Shown here piece after piece: positions 45,459 through 55,176 of a DNA stretch of 64,000 bases. Source of the DNA: VXYL01 sp965116345 (GTDB lineage: Bacteria; Pseudomonadota; Gammaproteobacteria; Pseudomonadales; Azotimanducaceae); NCBI GenBank assembly GCA_965116345.1, contig OZ220680.1, positions 1,240,001 to 1,304,000 on the forward strand, given 5' to 3'. A program made the translations under genes and the position numbers. Numbering within the stretch: position 1 is the stretch's first letter; every line of letters starts with the position of its first letter. Under the pieces are notes generated by a model. It was not told the DNA's origin. It did no database searches and saw nothing but the letters and a program-made list of their open reading frames with translations.

Positions 45459-45908
45459 TTACTCGGAAAGCGCCGCCCTCACCAGACGACTGACCGCGCC
45501 CATGTCCGCCCGTCCGGCGAGTCTGCCCTTGAGGGCGCCCATGACCTTGCCCATGTCCTTCATGGTGCTCGCACCCGTCGCCCCGATCACGTCGCGAACG
45601 GCCTCGTCGATCTCGGCTTCCGACAGCGCGGCGGGCAGGAACGCCTCGATCACGTCGATCTCGAACCGTTCAACGGCGGCGAGGTCCTCGCGGCCGGCGT
45701 TCTCGTACTGGCCGAGCGAGTCGCGCCGCTGCCGCAGCATCCGGGTCAGCACGGCGATGATGTCGTCGTCGCCCAGTGTCTTGCGGTCGTCGATCTCGAC
45801 CTGCTTGATCTCGGCGTTTACGAGTCGCAGCGCACGCACGCGGTCACGCTGACGCTCGCGCATCGCGCTCTTCGTGGCGAGCGCGATCCTTGCCTTCAGA
45901 TCGGACAT
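45459..45908 (-). CDS. yqeY: GatB/YqeY domain-containing protein
   Basis: 149 residues: KARIALATKSAMRERQRDRV at the start, RVRALRLVNAEIKQVEID, FLPAALSEAEIDEAV and MKDMGKVMGALKGRLAGRAD, as in the tRNA-binding tail domain of GatB. Possibly tRNA-interacting; the role is not established. It sits between rpsU and dnaG, a common arrangement. Confidence 0.92.
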   Translation of the reverse strand: MSDLKARIALATKSAMRERQRDRVRALRLVNAEIKQVEIDDRKTLGDDDIIAVLTRMLRQRRDSLGQYENAGREDLAAVERFEIDVIEAFLPAALSEAEIDEAVRDVIGATGASTMKDMGKVMGALKGRLAGRADMGAVSRLVRAALSE

Positions 45909-45927
45909 GTCGGGGGTGATGAGGGCG

Positions 45928-46143
45928 TTAGAACGCTTTTTCGAATCGCCGGGCTTCGCGCTGCAGCTTCTTGATGTGCCGCTTGACCGCCGCGGCGGCC
46001 TTGCGTTTGCGCACGGAGGTCGGCTTCTCGTAGAACTCGCGACGCCGTACCTCGGATATGACCCCGGCTTTCTCGCAGGAACGCTTGAAACGCCGCAGGG
46101 CGACGTCGAAGGGCTCGTTCTCTCTAACCTTTACGGATGGCAT
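45928..46143 (-). CDS. rpsU: 30S ribosomal protein S21
   Basis: 71 residues: MPSVKVRENEPFDVALRRFK, then SCEKAGVISEVRRREFYEKP and a very basic tail, the standard S21 sequence and length. Needed for mRNA binding by the small subunit. First gene of the macromolecular-synthesis operon; the 156 bases to the divergent tsaD gene must hold both promoters, but no convincing hexamers stand out. Confidence 0.97.
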   Translation of the reverse strand: MPSVKVRENEPFDVALRRFKRSCEKAGVISEVRRREFYEKPTSVRKRKAAAAVKRHIKKLQREARRFEKAF

Positions 46144-46299
46144 GTATCGCCCATTTCGAAACGGCGCGCATTCTAACTCGCCGGACGAGGATATTGCCAA
46201 CCGACGCGGACACCAACGCGGACGCGCGGGGCGGGGTTGGTCGCTGTCGAACGGGACGGATTCGGTGTAGCGTAGCGCGGTCATGCTTCCACCCAGCCC

Positions 46300-47342
<1,043 letters not shown>

Positions 47343-47343
<1 letters not shown>

Positions 47344-47423
47344 CGGGCGACGACAAGCGTCGTCCCTACGGAGTGGAACGGCGGGGGCTGGCACCCGCAG
47401 GGGCGACCCTTGTGGTCGCCCGT
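47343..47423. repeat. Two copies of the GGGCGACC palindromic repeat
   Basis: Copies 47343-47370 (ACGGGCGACGACAAGCGT, then CGTCCCTACG) and 47397-47423 (CAGGGGCGACCCTTGTGG, then TCGCCCGTG). They lie between the convergent tsaD and cca genes and are read into the C-terminus of Cca, whose stop is in the first copy. Confidence 0.75.
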
Positions 47424-48454
47424 GCGATGTGGTCCAGGCGTGACCGCCTGAGCGCGGCGCCATAGGCCGGTCCCGGTTCCGCTTCAATGCGCATTCCGCG
47501 TGTTTCCTCGATCAGGCGGCGTAGTTCGTTCAAGGAGGTGGCGGTGCAGATCTCGACCGTACGCAGCACCAGTTCGGTCATCGGGTTCTCGCGGAACGCT
47601 TCGATGGCGGTGAGGGCGTGTAGAAGTGCCTCCGGGGGTGTGGTCCGGTCCGTCAGCGTGCGGCCGTGGGTGGCCAATCCCACTCCAGAACGCTGGACGA
47701 GGCGCGGGGCGCGTAAGCGGGAAAAGAAGAGGTCCAAGGCGGCGGACGAATTGGACCAGCCGAGGGCCGTCAGGGCGGTCGAGGCACCGTCGAATTCGTG
47801 CCGCTGGAACAATTCGATCGTCTTCGGCAGGTCGAGTCCGGCGAACCAGTGGGTCTCTCCGATGGCATGTACCGTCTCGAAGAAGCGAACGGGCGCGGGT
47901 GCCGAGGCCGCCTTCGACAACTCCGCCCAGACCCGTTCGCCGGACAGCGCCGGCAGATCTTCCCTCATGGACCCCATCAGCGCCAGGGTGTCCTCGTCGA
48001 CCGTGAAGTCCGGGAGTTGAGCGGCGAAGCGGGCGACCCGGAAGACGCGCAACGGGTCTTCCGTGAAGGCGGGCGAGACGTGTCGCAGAATCCGGGCACG
48101 GAGATCCCGCTGGCCACCGTAGGGGTCGACCAACGTGTCATCGGCTGCGCGCGCCATCGCGTTGATCGTCAGGTCGCGGCGGGACAGGTCCTGTTGCAGG
48201 GTGACACCCGGGTCCGCGTCACAGACGAAGTCTGCGTGTCCCGGGCCCGTTCCGCGTTCCGTGCGCGCGAGCGCGTATTCCTCGCCCGTTACGGGGTGCA
48301 GGAATACCGGGAAGTCTCGGCCCACCTGGCGGAAGCCGCGGTCCAGCAGTTCATCGGCGGTTGCCCCGACCACCACCCAATCGCAATCGCGTTCTGCATC
48401 CGCGCGCCCGAGCAGCTCGTCGCGCACCGCGCCGCCGACGCGATAGATCTTCAC
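47366..48454 (-). CDS. cca: CCA-adding tRNA nucleotidyltransferase
   Basis: 362 residues from a GTG that overlaps the apaH stop (GTGA). Class II motifs: KIYRVGGAVRDELLG, the catalytic DCDWVVVG, TLQQDLSRRDLTINAMA, DPLRVFRVARFAAQL. No HD phosphohydrolase domain is seen. It builds or repairs the CCA end of tRNAs; the tRNA-Ile in this window already encodes CCA. The last 20 or so residues come from a dispersed repeat and are not typical of the family. Confidence 0.93.
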   Translation of the reverse strand: MKIYRVGGAVRDELLGRADAERDCDWVVVGATADELLDRGFRQVGRDFPVFLHPVTGEEYALARTERGTGPGHADFVCDADPGVTLQQDLSRRDLTINAMARAADDTLVDPYGGQRDLRARILRHVSPAFTEDPLRVFRVARFAAQLPDFTVDEDTLALMGSMREDLPALSGERVWAELSKAASAPAPVRFFETVHAIGETHWFAGLDLPKTIELFQRHEFDGASTALTALGWSNSSAALDLFFSRLRAPRLVQRSGVGLATHGRTLTDRTTPPEALLHALTAIEAFRENPMTELVLRTVEICTATSLNELRRLIEETRGMRIEAEPGPAYGAALRRSRLDHIARATTRVAPAGASPRRSTP

Positions 48455-49302
48455 GCCGGCTCCGGCGGGCTTTGCGTCCCGGCGCCTGTCTCCTCCGCGG
48501 CGGGGATGGAAAACACGCGGCCGTCCTCGAGACGCACGGCGGTCAGCGTCCGGCCCCAGACGCAACCGGTGTCGAGGCCGATGATGCGCGCCTGGTCCGT
48601 CGCGCCGTCCAACGCCGCCCAGTGCCCGAAGTAGAGCGTCTTGCCGACCTTCGACGGATAGTCGAACCAGGGTTCGAAACCCGCCGGTCGGTCCTCCGGT
48701 GTTCCCTTATGGGCGAAGTCCAGGCGTCCCGCGGCGTCCACCAGGCGCATCCGCGTCAGGTAGTTGACGATGGCCCGATGGCGGTCCATGCCGACGAGTC
48801 CCGCGTCCCACAACGCGGGTTTGTTGCCGTACATGGCGCGAAAGAACGTTCGGTGCTCCGCGCCCTTGAGGACGGCCTCCACTTCGCGCGCGTTCGTCCG
48901 CGCGGTGTCGAGATCCCAGATGTGCGGGATGCCGGCATGCACCAGGACGTGGTCCCCGCTGTCGATCAGCAGCGGCCGGTGTCGCAGCCACTCCGCCAGT
49001 TCATCGCGGTCCGGCGCGGCGAGGAGTGCTTCCATGGTGTCGGTTGCCCGGTGCGGGTGGCCGCCATAGACCATGGCGAGAAGGTGCAGATCGTGGTTGC
49101 CGAGGACGCAGTCGAACCTCTCTCCCAATCGATACGCGAAACGCAATGTGGCCAACGAATCCGGACCGCGGTTGACCAGGTCGCCGACACACAGGAGAAC
49201 ATCGTCGTCGCCAAAGCCCGCCACCTCCAGGAGCCTCTCGAGACTCCTGAAGCACCCCTGGATGTCACCGACGACGTAGGTCGATCCCGGGGGCGGCGAC
49301 AT
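48451..49302 (-). CDS. apaH: Bis(5'-nucleosyl)-tetraphosphatase (symmetrical)
   Basis: 283 residues. Metallophosphatase signature in order: YVVGDIQGC, LCVGDLVNRGPDS, VLGNHDLHLLA, later LVHAGIPHIW and YFGHWAALDG. Splits Ap4A to two ADP, controlling alarmone and capping dinucleotide levels. Follows apaG by five bases and overlaps cca, so it belongs to the surA-rsmA-apaG-apaH transcript. Confidence 0.96.
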   Translation of the reverse strand: MSPPPGSTYVVGDIQGCFRSLERLLEVAGFGDDDVLLCVGDLVNRGPDSLATLRFAYRLGERFDCVLGNHDLHLLAMVYGGHPHRATDTMEALLAAPDRDELAEWLRHRPLLIDSGDHVLVHAGIPHIWDLDTARTNAREVEAVLKGAEHRTFFRAMYGNKPALWDAGLVGMDRHRAIVNYLTRMRLVDAAGRLDFAHKGTPEDRPAGFEPWFDYPSKVGKTLYFGHWAALDGATDQARIIGLDTGCVWGRTLTAVRLEDGRVFSIPAAEETGAGTQSPPEPA

Positions 49303-49306
49303 TGGG

Positions 49307-49675
49307 CTAGTGGACCGCGCCCGGTACGGCGAGGGAGAAAGTGTTAATCGGCACCTCGAAGGACTCCCCGTCCGCGCCTCTGAACTCGTAGTGGCCCTGC
49401 ATCGAGCCGACGGCGGTTTCCAGCACGCAGGCGCTGGTGTAGCGGAACGCCTTGCCCGGTTCGATCAGCGGTTGCTCGCCGACCACCCCGGGCCCGCGGA
49501 CTTCCTGCCGGTTGCCGTCGCCGTTGGTGATCAGCCAGTAGCGATTCACCAGTTGCGCGGCCTCGGTGCCGCGGTTGGCGATTGTGATCGTGTAGGCGAA
49601 CACGTAGCGCGGTGCCGCCGGGTCGGATTCCGCGGGAATGTAGCGCGGCTCGACGCTGACTTCGAAACCTCTCAC
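49307..49675 (-). CDS. apaG: ApaG family protein
   Basis: 122 residues, beta-sandwich: YVFAYTITIANRGTEAAQLV, NRYWLITNGDGNRQEVRGPG, VVGEQPLIEPGKAFRYTS, GSMQGHYEF. Linked to divalent metal tolerance in enterics; biochemical role unclear. The ATG overlaps the rsmA stop (ATGA). Confidence 0.95.
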   Translation of the reverse strand: MRGFEVSVEPRYIPAESDPAAPRYVFAYTITIANRGTEAAQLVNRYWLITNGDGNRQEVRGPGVVGEQPLIEPGKAFRYTSACVLETAVGSMQGHYEFRGADGESFEVPINTFSLAVPGAVH

Positions 49676-50529
49676 TGTTCCCCCTTCCTTAGCCGGGCCT
49701 TGCTCAGGGATTGCCGACGACGACCGTGCGCCTTTTCGGTAGCGACGGGGGCGTCGGTTCGGTGCCCGCCGGCGATGGCGACGAAGTCCTCCACAGTCAG
49801 GTTCTCCGCCCGGTCGCCCGGGTCGATTCCCAGCGCGCGCCAGTCAACGGCGAGCGATTCTAAGGCATTGGCGAGTGTTTTTCGGCGGCCCGAGAAGGCG
49901 GTGCGCAGCACCTGGCCGAGGTTGTCGGGATCGCACTCGAGCCGATCTCCTTGTGCCCGGGGGACCAGGCGGACGAATGCGGAGTCCACCTTCGGTGGGG
50001 GCGAGAAACTCTCCGCTTCGACCCCGAACAGGATGTCGATGCGACACCACCACTGCGCGGCCACGGACAGCCTGCCGTACGCCTTCGAACCCGGCGACGC
50101 CGCCAGGCGGTGCGCGACCTCCGCCTGCAGCATGAAGTGCATGTCCGCAATCCCGGCATCCACCCTGAACAGGCGCTCGAGCAGCGGTGTTGCGATGTTG
50201 TACGGCAAGTTGCCGACGACGCGACGGCGTCGATCACCGCCGCTGACCAACAGGCTCGCCAAGTCCACCTTGAGCGCGTCCCCCGAGACGATGTCGATGG
50301 CTTTCCCGTGCCGACCGAAGTCGCGTGCGCGAAGCGCGGCCACCAGGTCCCTGTCGACTTCGACCGCGGTGACCGACCCCGCCTCACGGGCGAGGCGGGC
50401 GGTGAGGACACCGGTACCCGGGCCGATCTCCAGGACATGGTCGGCGGCATTCAGGCGGAGCGTCGCGAAGATGCCCTCGACGACCGTCTCGTCGGTCAGG
50501 AAGTGCTGGCCGAAGCGTCTACGAACCAG
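49672..50529 (-). CDS. rsmA: 16S rRNA (adenine1518/1519-N6)-dimethyltransferase
   Basis: About 285 residues. RRRFGQHFLTDETVV, SAM site VLEIGPGTGVLTARLA, and catalytic VVGNLPYNIATPLLERL identify KsgA/RsmA. The start is a problem: no ATG, GTG or TTG is in frame near the expected N-terminus. The nearest plausible codon is CTG 50529, inside the end of surA; the next ATG (50676) would add about 49 residues read through surA. The usual pdxA gene between surA and rsmA is missing. Termini are therefore approximate at the 5' side. Confidence 0.9.
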   Translation of the reverse strand: MVRRRFGQHFLTDETVVEGIFATLRLNAADHVLEIGPGTGVLTARLAREAGSVTAVEVDRDLVAALRARDFGRHGKAIDIVSGDALKVDLASLLVSGGDRRRRVVGNLPYNIATPLLERLFRVDAGIADMHFMLQAEVAHRLAASPGSKAYGRLSVAAQWWCRIDILFGVEAESFSPPPKVDSAFVRLVPRAQGDRLECDPDNLGQVLRTAFSGRRKTLANALESLAVDWRALGIDPGDRAENLTVEDFVAIAGGHRTDAPVATEKAHGRRRQSLSKARLRKGEQ

Positions 50530-51865
50530 GACCGTCCCCGACCCCGGCGCCCCTGGCCCACCGTGCGAACTCTGCGTAGTCCATACGCTCCTCGACGAAC
50601 GCGTCGTCGCGGACCTCGCCCAACCACTCGTCGAGACGCTGCTCGAAACGGCGTTGGTGAAGAATGCGAAACGCATACTCGCGCCGCGTCTCATCGCTGA
50701 CATCCTGCTGTCGTCGGCCCTGCACCTCGAGAATGTGCCAGCCGAACGAGGAACGGAAAGGCGGCGAAATGTCATCCACGGCGGTGGCGTTCATCGCCGA
50801 CACGAAGTCCGGGTCCAGCATGTCCCCGGAAGTCCAGCCCAGATCGCCACCCGCAAGCGCGGTGCCCGGATCCTCCGAGTGCTCCTTGGCGAGTTCCGCG
50901 AAGTCCTCACCGCCGACGAGGCGCGCGCGAAGCTCCTCCAGCGCGGCGCGGGTCTCCTCGTCGGTGCGGATCGCCGACGGCGTCAGCAGGATGTGCCGCA
51001 CCTGGGTCTGCTCGGCACGCTGTTGGGACGCACCGCGCTTGTCGATCAGCTTGACGATGTGGATGCCGGAGGCGTTGTGCAGGGGCTCGGCGGTCTCACC
51101 GACCTCCAGCGCCACCGCAACCTCGGCGAAGATGCCTGGAATCCGACCGGGCTTGCGCCAACCAAGATCACCGCCCTCGGTGGATGTCGGCGCAGCCGAG
51201 TGTTTCAGCGCCAGCGCGGCGAAGTCCGCGCCCTCACCCAGTTCGCGGATGATGTCGTCGGCCGTGGCCCAGGCAGCCTCCAAGTCCTCCGCTGGAGCGC
51301 CGGGTTCGACCTGCAGCAGGATGTGGCCTAGGCGGAACTCGTCGGAGATCAGTTCCTGGAAGAACGGCGACGCGAGCAGTTCGTCGACGTCCTGCTCGGT
51401 GACGTACACCCGGCGGTTGACCGCGTTACGCTGCACGCTTTCGATCATCATCTGCTGACGAATCTCGTTGCGCAGGGCCCCGTAGGACTCCCCTGCGGAT
51501 TCGAACTGGGCGATGAACTGCTCCAGCGACAAACCGGCCTGGGCGGCGTACTCGGTCACCCTGGCCGTCAGCGTCTCGTCGTCCACTTCGATGTCCCGGC
51601 GCATCGCCTCCTGAACCTGGATGCGCTCCTGGATCAGCGTCTCCAGAATCTGCTTCCAGACGATTTCATGGGGAACCTCGCTCTGCCCCTGGTCTTCCAG
51701 GCGCTGGATCACGGCGTTGAACCGCATTCCCACTTCGGTCGCCACGACGATGTCGTCGTCGACGATGGCGACGATTCGCTCGACCGTTTCCACCGCCGAA
51801 GCGGTTGACGAAACGCCCAGGATGGCCGCGAGCATCACGGCGCGTAGAGAGGTGAACTTCGGCAT
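50519..51865 (-). CDS. surA: Periplasmic chaperone and peptidyl-prolyl isomerase SurA
   Basis: 448 residues with a cleavable signal (MPKFTSLRAVMLAAILGVSS to ASA). The chaperone module (VERIVAIVDDDIVVATEV, LIQERIQVQEAMR) comes first, then two parvulin domains (GHILLQVEPGAP with GGDLGWRKPGRIPGIF, and VRHILLTPSAI with GGDLGWTSGDMLDPDF). Helps outer-membrane proteins, including LptD, to fold. It follows lptD by 34 bases and overlaps rsmA. Confidence 0.95.
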   Translation of the reverse strand: MPKFTSLRAVMLAAILGVSSTASAVETVERIVAIVDDDIVVATEVGMRFNAVIQRLEDQGQSEVPHEIVWKQILETLIQERIQVQEAMRRDIEVDDETLTARVTEYAAQAGLSLEQFIAQFESAGESYGALRNEIRQQMMIESVQRNAVNRRVYVTEQDVDELLASPFFQELISDEFRLGHILLQVEPGAPAEDLEAAWATADDIIRELGEGADFAALALKHSAAPTSTEGGDLGWRKPGRIPGIFAEVAVALEVGETAEPLHNASGIHIVKLIDKRGASQQRAEQTQVRHILLTPSAIRTDEETRAALEELRARLVGGEDFAELAKEHSEDPGTALAGGDLGWTSGDMLDPDFVSAMNATAVDDISPPFRSSFGWHILEVQGRRQQDVSDETRREYAFRILHQRRFEQRLDEWLGEVRDDAFVEERMDYAEFARWARGAGVGDGPGS

Positions 51866-51899
51866 GATCTTCCAATTTCCTGCAGGTCGGGTAACTCGG

Positions 51900-54251
51900 C
51901 TAAGGTATTCCCGGCCGGTATCCCTTTATGCCACGAACCAGCCGAGAATCAACCCTTCGCCCCAGACCCGCGAAACCACGGAACGCGACCTGAACCAGAA
52001 CGCCGCTGTCCAGCCGCGAGTCCGACCCCTGCAGGTTGCGGGGCACATCCACGGTCCGGTGCCAGAGCAGCTTGATGTCGATGCAGCAGTTGGCGTAGGC
52101 GAAGCCGGCAAATCCTTCGATGGTTAGACCTTCCCGCCAGTCACGGTTCCATCGCGCGAATGCGCTCCAACCCGGGGAGGTCCCGGGAAGCGGCCACAGT
52201 ACCGAGATATCGGTCTGGTCGATGTCGGGTTGCCGGTGCCGGTAGCCGACGTTCACGATCCGACCGCCGTCCGCCCGGTGGGCCAAGGCGAGTCCGAGCT
52301 CCTCCGGCTTTCCGCCGCCGGTGTCCCATGCCACGTTCGACAGCACGCTGAACCGCCCTCGGGAGGCACGCAGTTCGCCAACGACGTCGGCGTCGCTCGG
52401 TTGGTCACCCTCCAGCGAGACCCGGCGCGAGTCGAGATGGGCGACCCCGCCCACGCGCATCGACAGGATCTCCGCGCCGTGGTCGCTCAATAGCCGCGAC
52501 TCGACCCCTACGGAGACGCGGTTGGCATCGCCGATGCGGTCGATGCCGGCAAAACGGTTGTCGCGGAACAGTTGACCGTAGGAGAACGTCAGGTGCGCGG
52601 AGTCGAAGCTCGGCAGGTCGTGCTGCTCGGCATGGGACTGACGCAGATAGTAGAGCCTCGGTTCCAGGGTCTGAACCCAACCCGGCCGCGACAGCGGCCT
52701 TTCCAGGAACATACCGGTGTCCACCACGCCGAGGCGAACGTTGCGCTTCGGCGCCGCGTCGCCCTCGAACAGCGTGTGTTGGAGGTCGTACCCGGTGTGG
52801 CGTACTCCGCCAGTCAGGTTCAGGAATCCCCACGGGCGCCGCAAGGCAAGGCGCAGGCGCGGTTCGATGTGCAGCCGGTCGCCGGCGACGGCGCTCTGCA
52901 CTCCCGCGTCGCCCCCCTCGAACGAGGTCCACGACGTGCCCACCGACCACGACAGCGGACCCGGCAAAGCGCCGACGTAGCCGACGCTCGCCTCCGGCAG
53001 ACGCCTATAGGGTTCCTGACCCGGCTCCAGGCGTTGGAATCCCTGGGCCAGCAGACCCGCCTCCAGGCCGCCCTGGGCGTAGCGGAGTTCGGCGCGCCGT
53101 TCCAGGGAAACCCGGTGCAGCGAACCATAGCCGCCGCCGAGATCCGCGAGGTAGTCGTTGTCGCTGACCGCCGCGTAGTCGACCCGCGTACGCAGCCGAC
53201 CGACGCGCCCCTGCGAATCCATCTGCAAGGACCACCGGTCGGCGGGAGTGAAAATGTCGTCGGGGCTCGCATCGCGGCGCGCCGTCCGGCCGTCGTAGCG
53301 GCGGTCCCTTGACAGAAACGCACCGCCCAGGGTGGTCTGGAACCCCGCGCTCAGGTGCCTGAATTCGCCTTCGACACCAGCACCGCGCTTGCCGATCAGC
53401 CGGGGAGACACGGTCGCATCGTAGTTCGGTGCCAGGTTCAGGTAGTAGGGTAGCGACAGGTCGACCCCGGCCTCGCCGTCGTAGTCGATGCTGGGGAACA
53501 GCAAGCCGCTGGTACGCCGTTCGGTGACCGGGAAGCGCAGGTAGGGTGTGTAGAGCACGGGAACGCCACCAAGGACAAGACGGGCGCCCCGGGCCGTGGC
53601 GAAGTCCGGGTCCACGTGGATCGAACGGGCGCGCACGCGCCACACACGGCTGTCCGGTGGACACCGGGTGAGCATTGCAACCTCGAGATCCAGAGTGTCC
53701 TCGCGGCGGTCCATGTGCTCGGCGTTGCCGCGCAGATCGATGTCGGTGAGCACGAACTCCGCGTCCGCGATCCGCACGTGCCCAGCCGCGAGATCCACTC
53801 CGGCGGTGGAACCCGTCACCTGCACGCCCGGTTCCGAGAAGCGCACGCCGCCATCGGCACGGGCGAAGGAGTTCGTCCGATCCAAGGCGATCGTCTGCGC
53901 AGCCAGCCGCCGGTTGCCCTGCCGGATCACCGCGCCGCCGGTGGCCGCCGAACTCTCGTCCGATGACGTAACCGACTCGGCGTCCACCTCGATCGGCTGC
54001 GCGTCGTTGTCCGTGGTGCGCGGCATCGCCCACGGCGGCTCCACATAGGCGCCGACGCAGACCGGGTTGGCGAATGGCGACTCGGCGTCCGGGTGCCACA
54101 GGGACTCGGCGAGCTCTCCGGCCCCGGCTGGCTGGAGCAGACAGGCCGCAAGGTAGAGCGCGGCGGCGGATGCTTCTGTTAACGTCTTGCCGTTACCGAG
54201 AACTCCGTTGACCCGAGACGCCGACGAACTCGAGGCCTGGACCGAGCGCAC
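51900..54251 (-). CDS. lptD: LPS-assembly outer-membrane protein LptD
   Basis: About 783 residues: a hydrophobic export signal (AAALYLAACLLQPAGAG), a beta-jellyroll (OstA) region (GGVRFSEPGVQVTGS, DIDLRGNAEHMDRREDTLDL, ARSIHVDPDFATARGARL, GVPVLYTPYLRFPV) and a C-terminal barrel of alternating strands. With LptE it inserts lipopolysaccharide in the outer leaflet. No ATG is near the signal; GTG 54251 is the best standard start and makes the gene overlap the divergent amgK by 65 bases. Cys residues for the usual disulfides are present but not assigned. Confidence 0.92.
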   Translation of the reverse strand: MRSVQASSSSASRVNGVLGNGKTLTEASAAALYLAACLLQPAGAGELAESLWHPDAESPFANPVCVGAYVEPPWAMPRTTDNDAQPIEVDAESVTSSDESSAATGGAVIRQGNRRLAAQTIALDRTNSFARADGGVRFSEPGVQVTGSTAGVDLAAGHVRIADAEFVLTDIDLRGNAEHMDRREDTLDLEVAMLTRCPPDSRVWRVRARSIHVDPDFATARGARLVLGGVPVLYTPYLRFPVTERRTSGLLFPSIDYDGEAGVDLSLPYYLNLAPNYDATVSPRLIGKRGAGVEGEFRHLSAGFQTTLGGAFLSRDRRYDGRTARRDASPDDIFTPADRWSLQMDSQGRVGRLRTRVDYAAVSDNDYLADLGGGYGSLHRVSLERRAELRYAQGGLEAGLLAQGFQRLEPGQEPYRRLPEASVGYVGALPGPLSWSVGTSWTSFEGGDAGVQSAVAGDRLHIEPRLRLALRRPWGFLNLTGGVRHTGYDLQHTLFEGDAAPKRNVRLGVVDTGMFLERPLSRPGWVQTLEPRLYYLRQSHAEQHDLPSFDSAHLTFSYGQLFRDNRFAGIDRIGDANRVSVGVESRLLSDHGAEILSMRVGGVAHLDSRRVSLEGDQPSDADVVGELRASRGRFSVLSNVAWDTGGGKPEELGLALAHRADGGRIVNVGYRHRQPDIDQTDISVLWPLPGTSPGWSAFARWNRDWREGLTIEGFAGFAYANCCIDIKLLWHRTVDVPRNLQGSDSRLDSGVLVQVAFRGFAGLGRRVDSRLVRGIKGYRPGIP

Positions 54252-55176
54252 CCTCGGCACGAAGGTCGAACTGGCCCGCCTGCCGGCGGAGGCCAGCACG
54301 CGCCACTTCTTCCGCGTGTTCACCAACGCGTCCACCTTCGTCGTCATGCACTCGCCGCCGGATACGGAGGATAACCCGCGCTTCACGCGGCTTACGGCCC
54401 TCTTCCAAGGGCATGCGCTCGCCACTCCGGAAGTCCATGCGGTCGACCTCGAGCACGGCTTCCTGCTGATGGAGGACCTCGGCGAGCGAGACTTTGCCAC
54501 CGCGTACGCCGACGGGAACATCGACGGACCGCTGGGTGCGGCGGTCTCGACCCTCGTCAGGCTGCAGACCGTGGTCTCGGACGACATACCGCCCTACACC
54601 ATCGAACGCTTCGCCGACGAACTCGACATATTCACCGAGTGGCTCCTGGGTCGTTTCTTGGACCTTGAGATTCCGGACACGTTCGCCGGGGTTCCGGAGA
54701 CCTTGATCGAGGCGACCCAGAGTGTCCCGCAGTGCACGGTGCACCGGGACTACCACTGCCGCAACCTCATCTGGCGCGACGACGGCCGCGTCGGCATCGT
54801 CGACTTCCAGGACGCCCTGACGGGTCCCGCCTGCTACGACATCGCCTCGCTGTTGCGGGACTGCTACGTGGCGTTCGACGAGGCCACGGTCGCTCGGTGG
54901 CGCGACCGTTTCTTCGACCTGGCGAGCCTGGATTGCTCCCGGGAGACCTTCGACCGAGCCTTCGACCTGGTGGCGATGCAGCGCCAGCTCAAGGCGGTCG
55001 GAATCTTCGCCCGGCTTTATCTCCAACGCGGCCGTGATAGCCACCTAGGAGACATCCTGCCCGTTCTGAAGCGGATTGCCCGGTTGGCGCACGACTATTC
55101 CGAGACGCGGGAGCTGGCCGTCTGGCTCGACGCCGTCGCCGTGCCTCGCGCCGGGACGAGGCTGGGACAGGCATGA
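54187..55176 (+). CDS. amgK: Anomeric N-acetylmuramate/N-acetylglucosamine kinase
   Basis: 329 residues of the aminoglycoside-phosphotransferase fold. TTG start (PLPRTPLTRDADELEAW). HDYH-type catalytic loop in VHRDYHCRNLIWRDDGRVG, metal Asp in VDFQDALTGPACYDIASLL. Followed with a four-base overlap by murU, the partner enzyme of the peptidoglycan recycling route that bypasses de novo UDP-MurNAc synthesis. Divergent from and overlapping lptD, as in pseudomonads. Confidence 0.93.
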   Translation: MPLPRTPLTRDADELEAWTERTLGTKVELARLPAEASTRHFFRVFTNASTFVVMHSPPDTEDNPRFTRLTALFQGHALATPEVHAVDLEHGFLLMEDLGERDFATAYADGNIDGPLGAAVSTLVRLQTVVSDDIPPYTIERFADELDIFTEWLLGRFLDLEIPDTFAGVPETLIEATQSVPQCTVHRDYHCRNLIWRDDGRVGIVDFQDALTGPACYDIASLLRDCYVAFDEATVARWRDRFFDLASLDCSRETFDRAFDLVAMQRQLKAVGIFARLYLQRGRDSHLGDILPVLKRIARLAHDYSETRELAVWLDAVAVPRAGTRLGQA

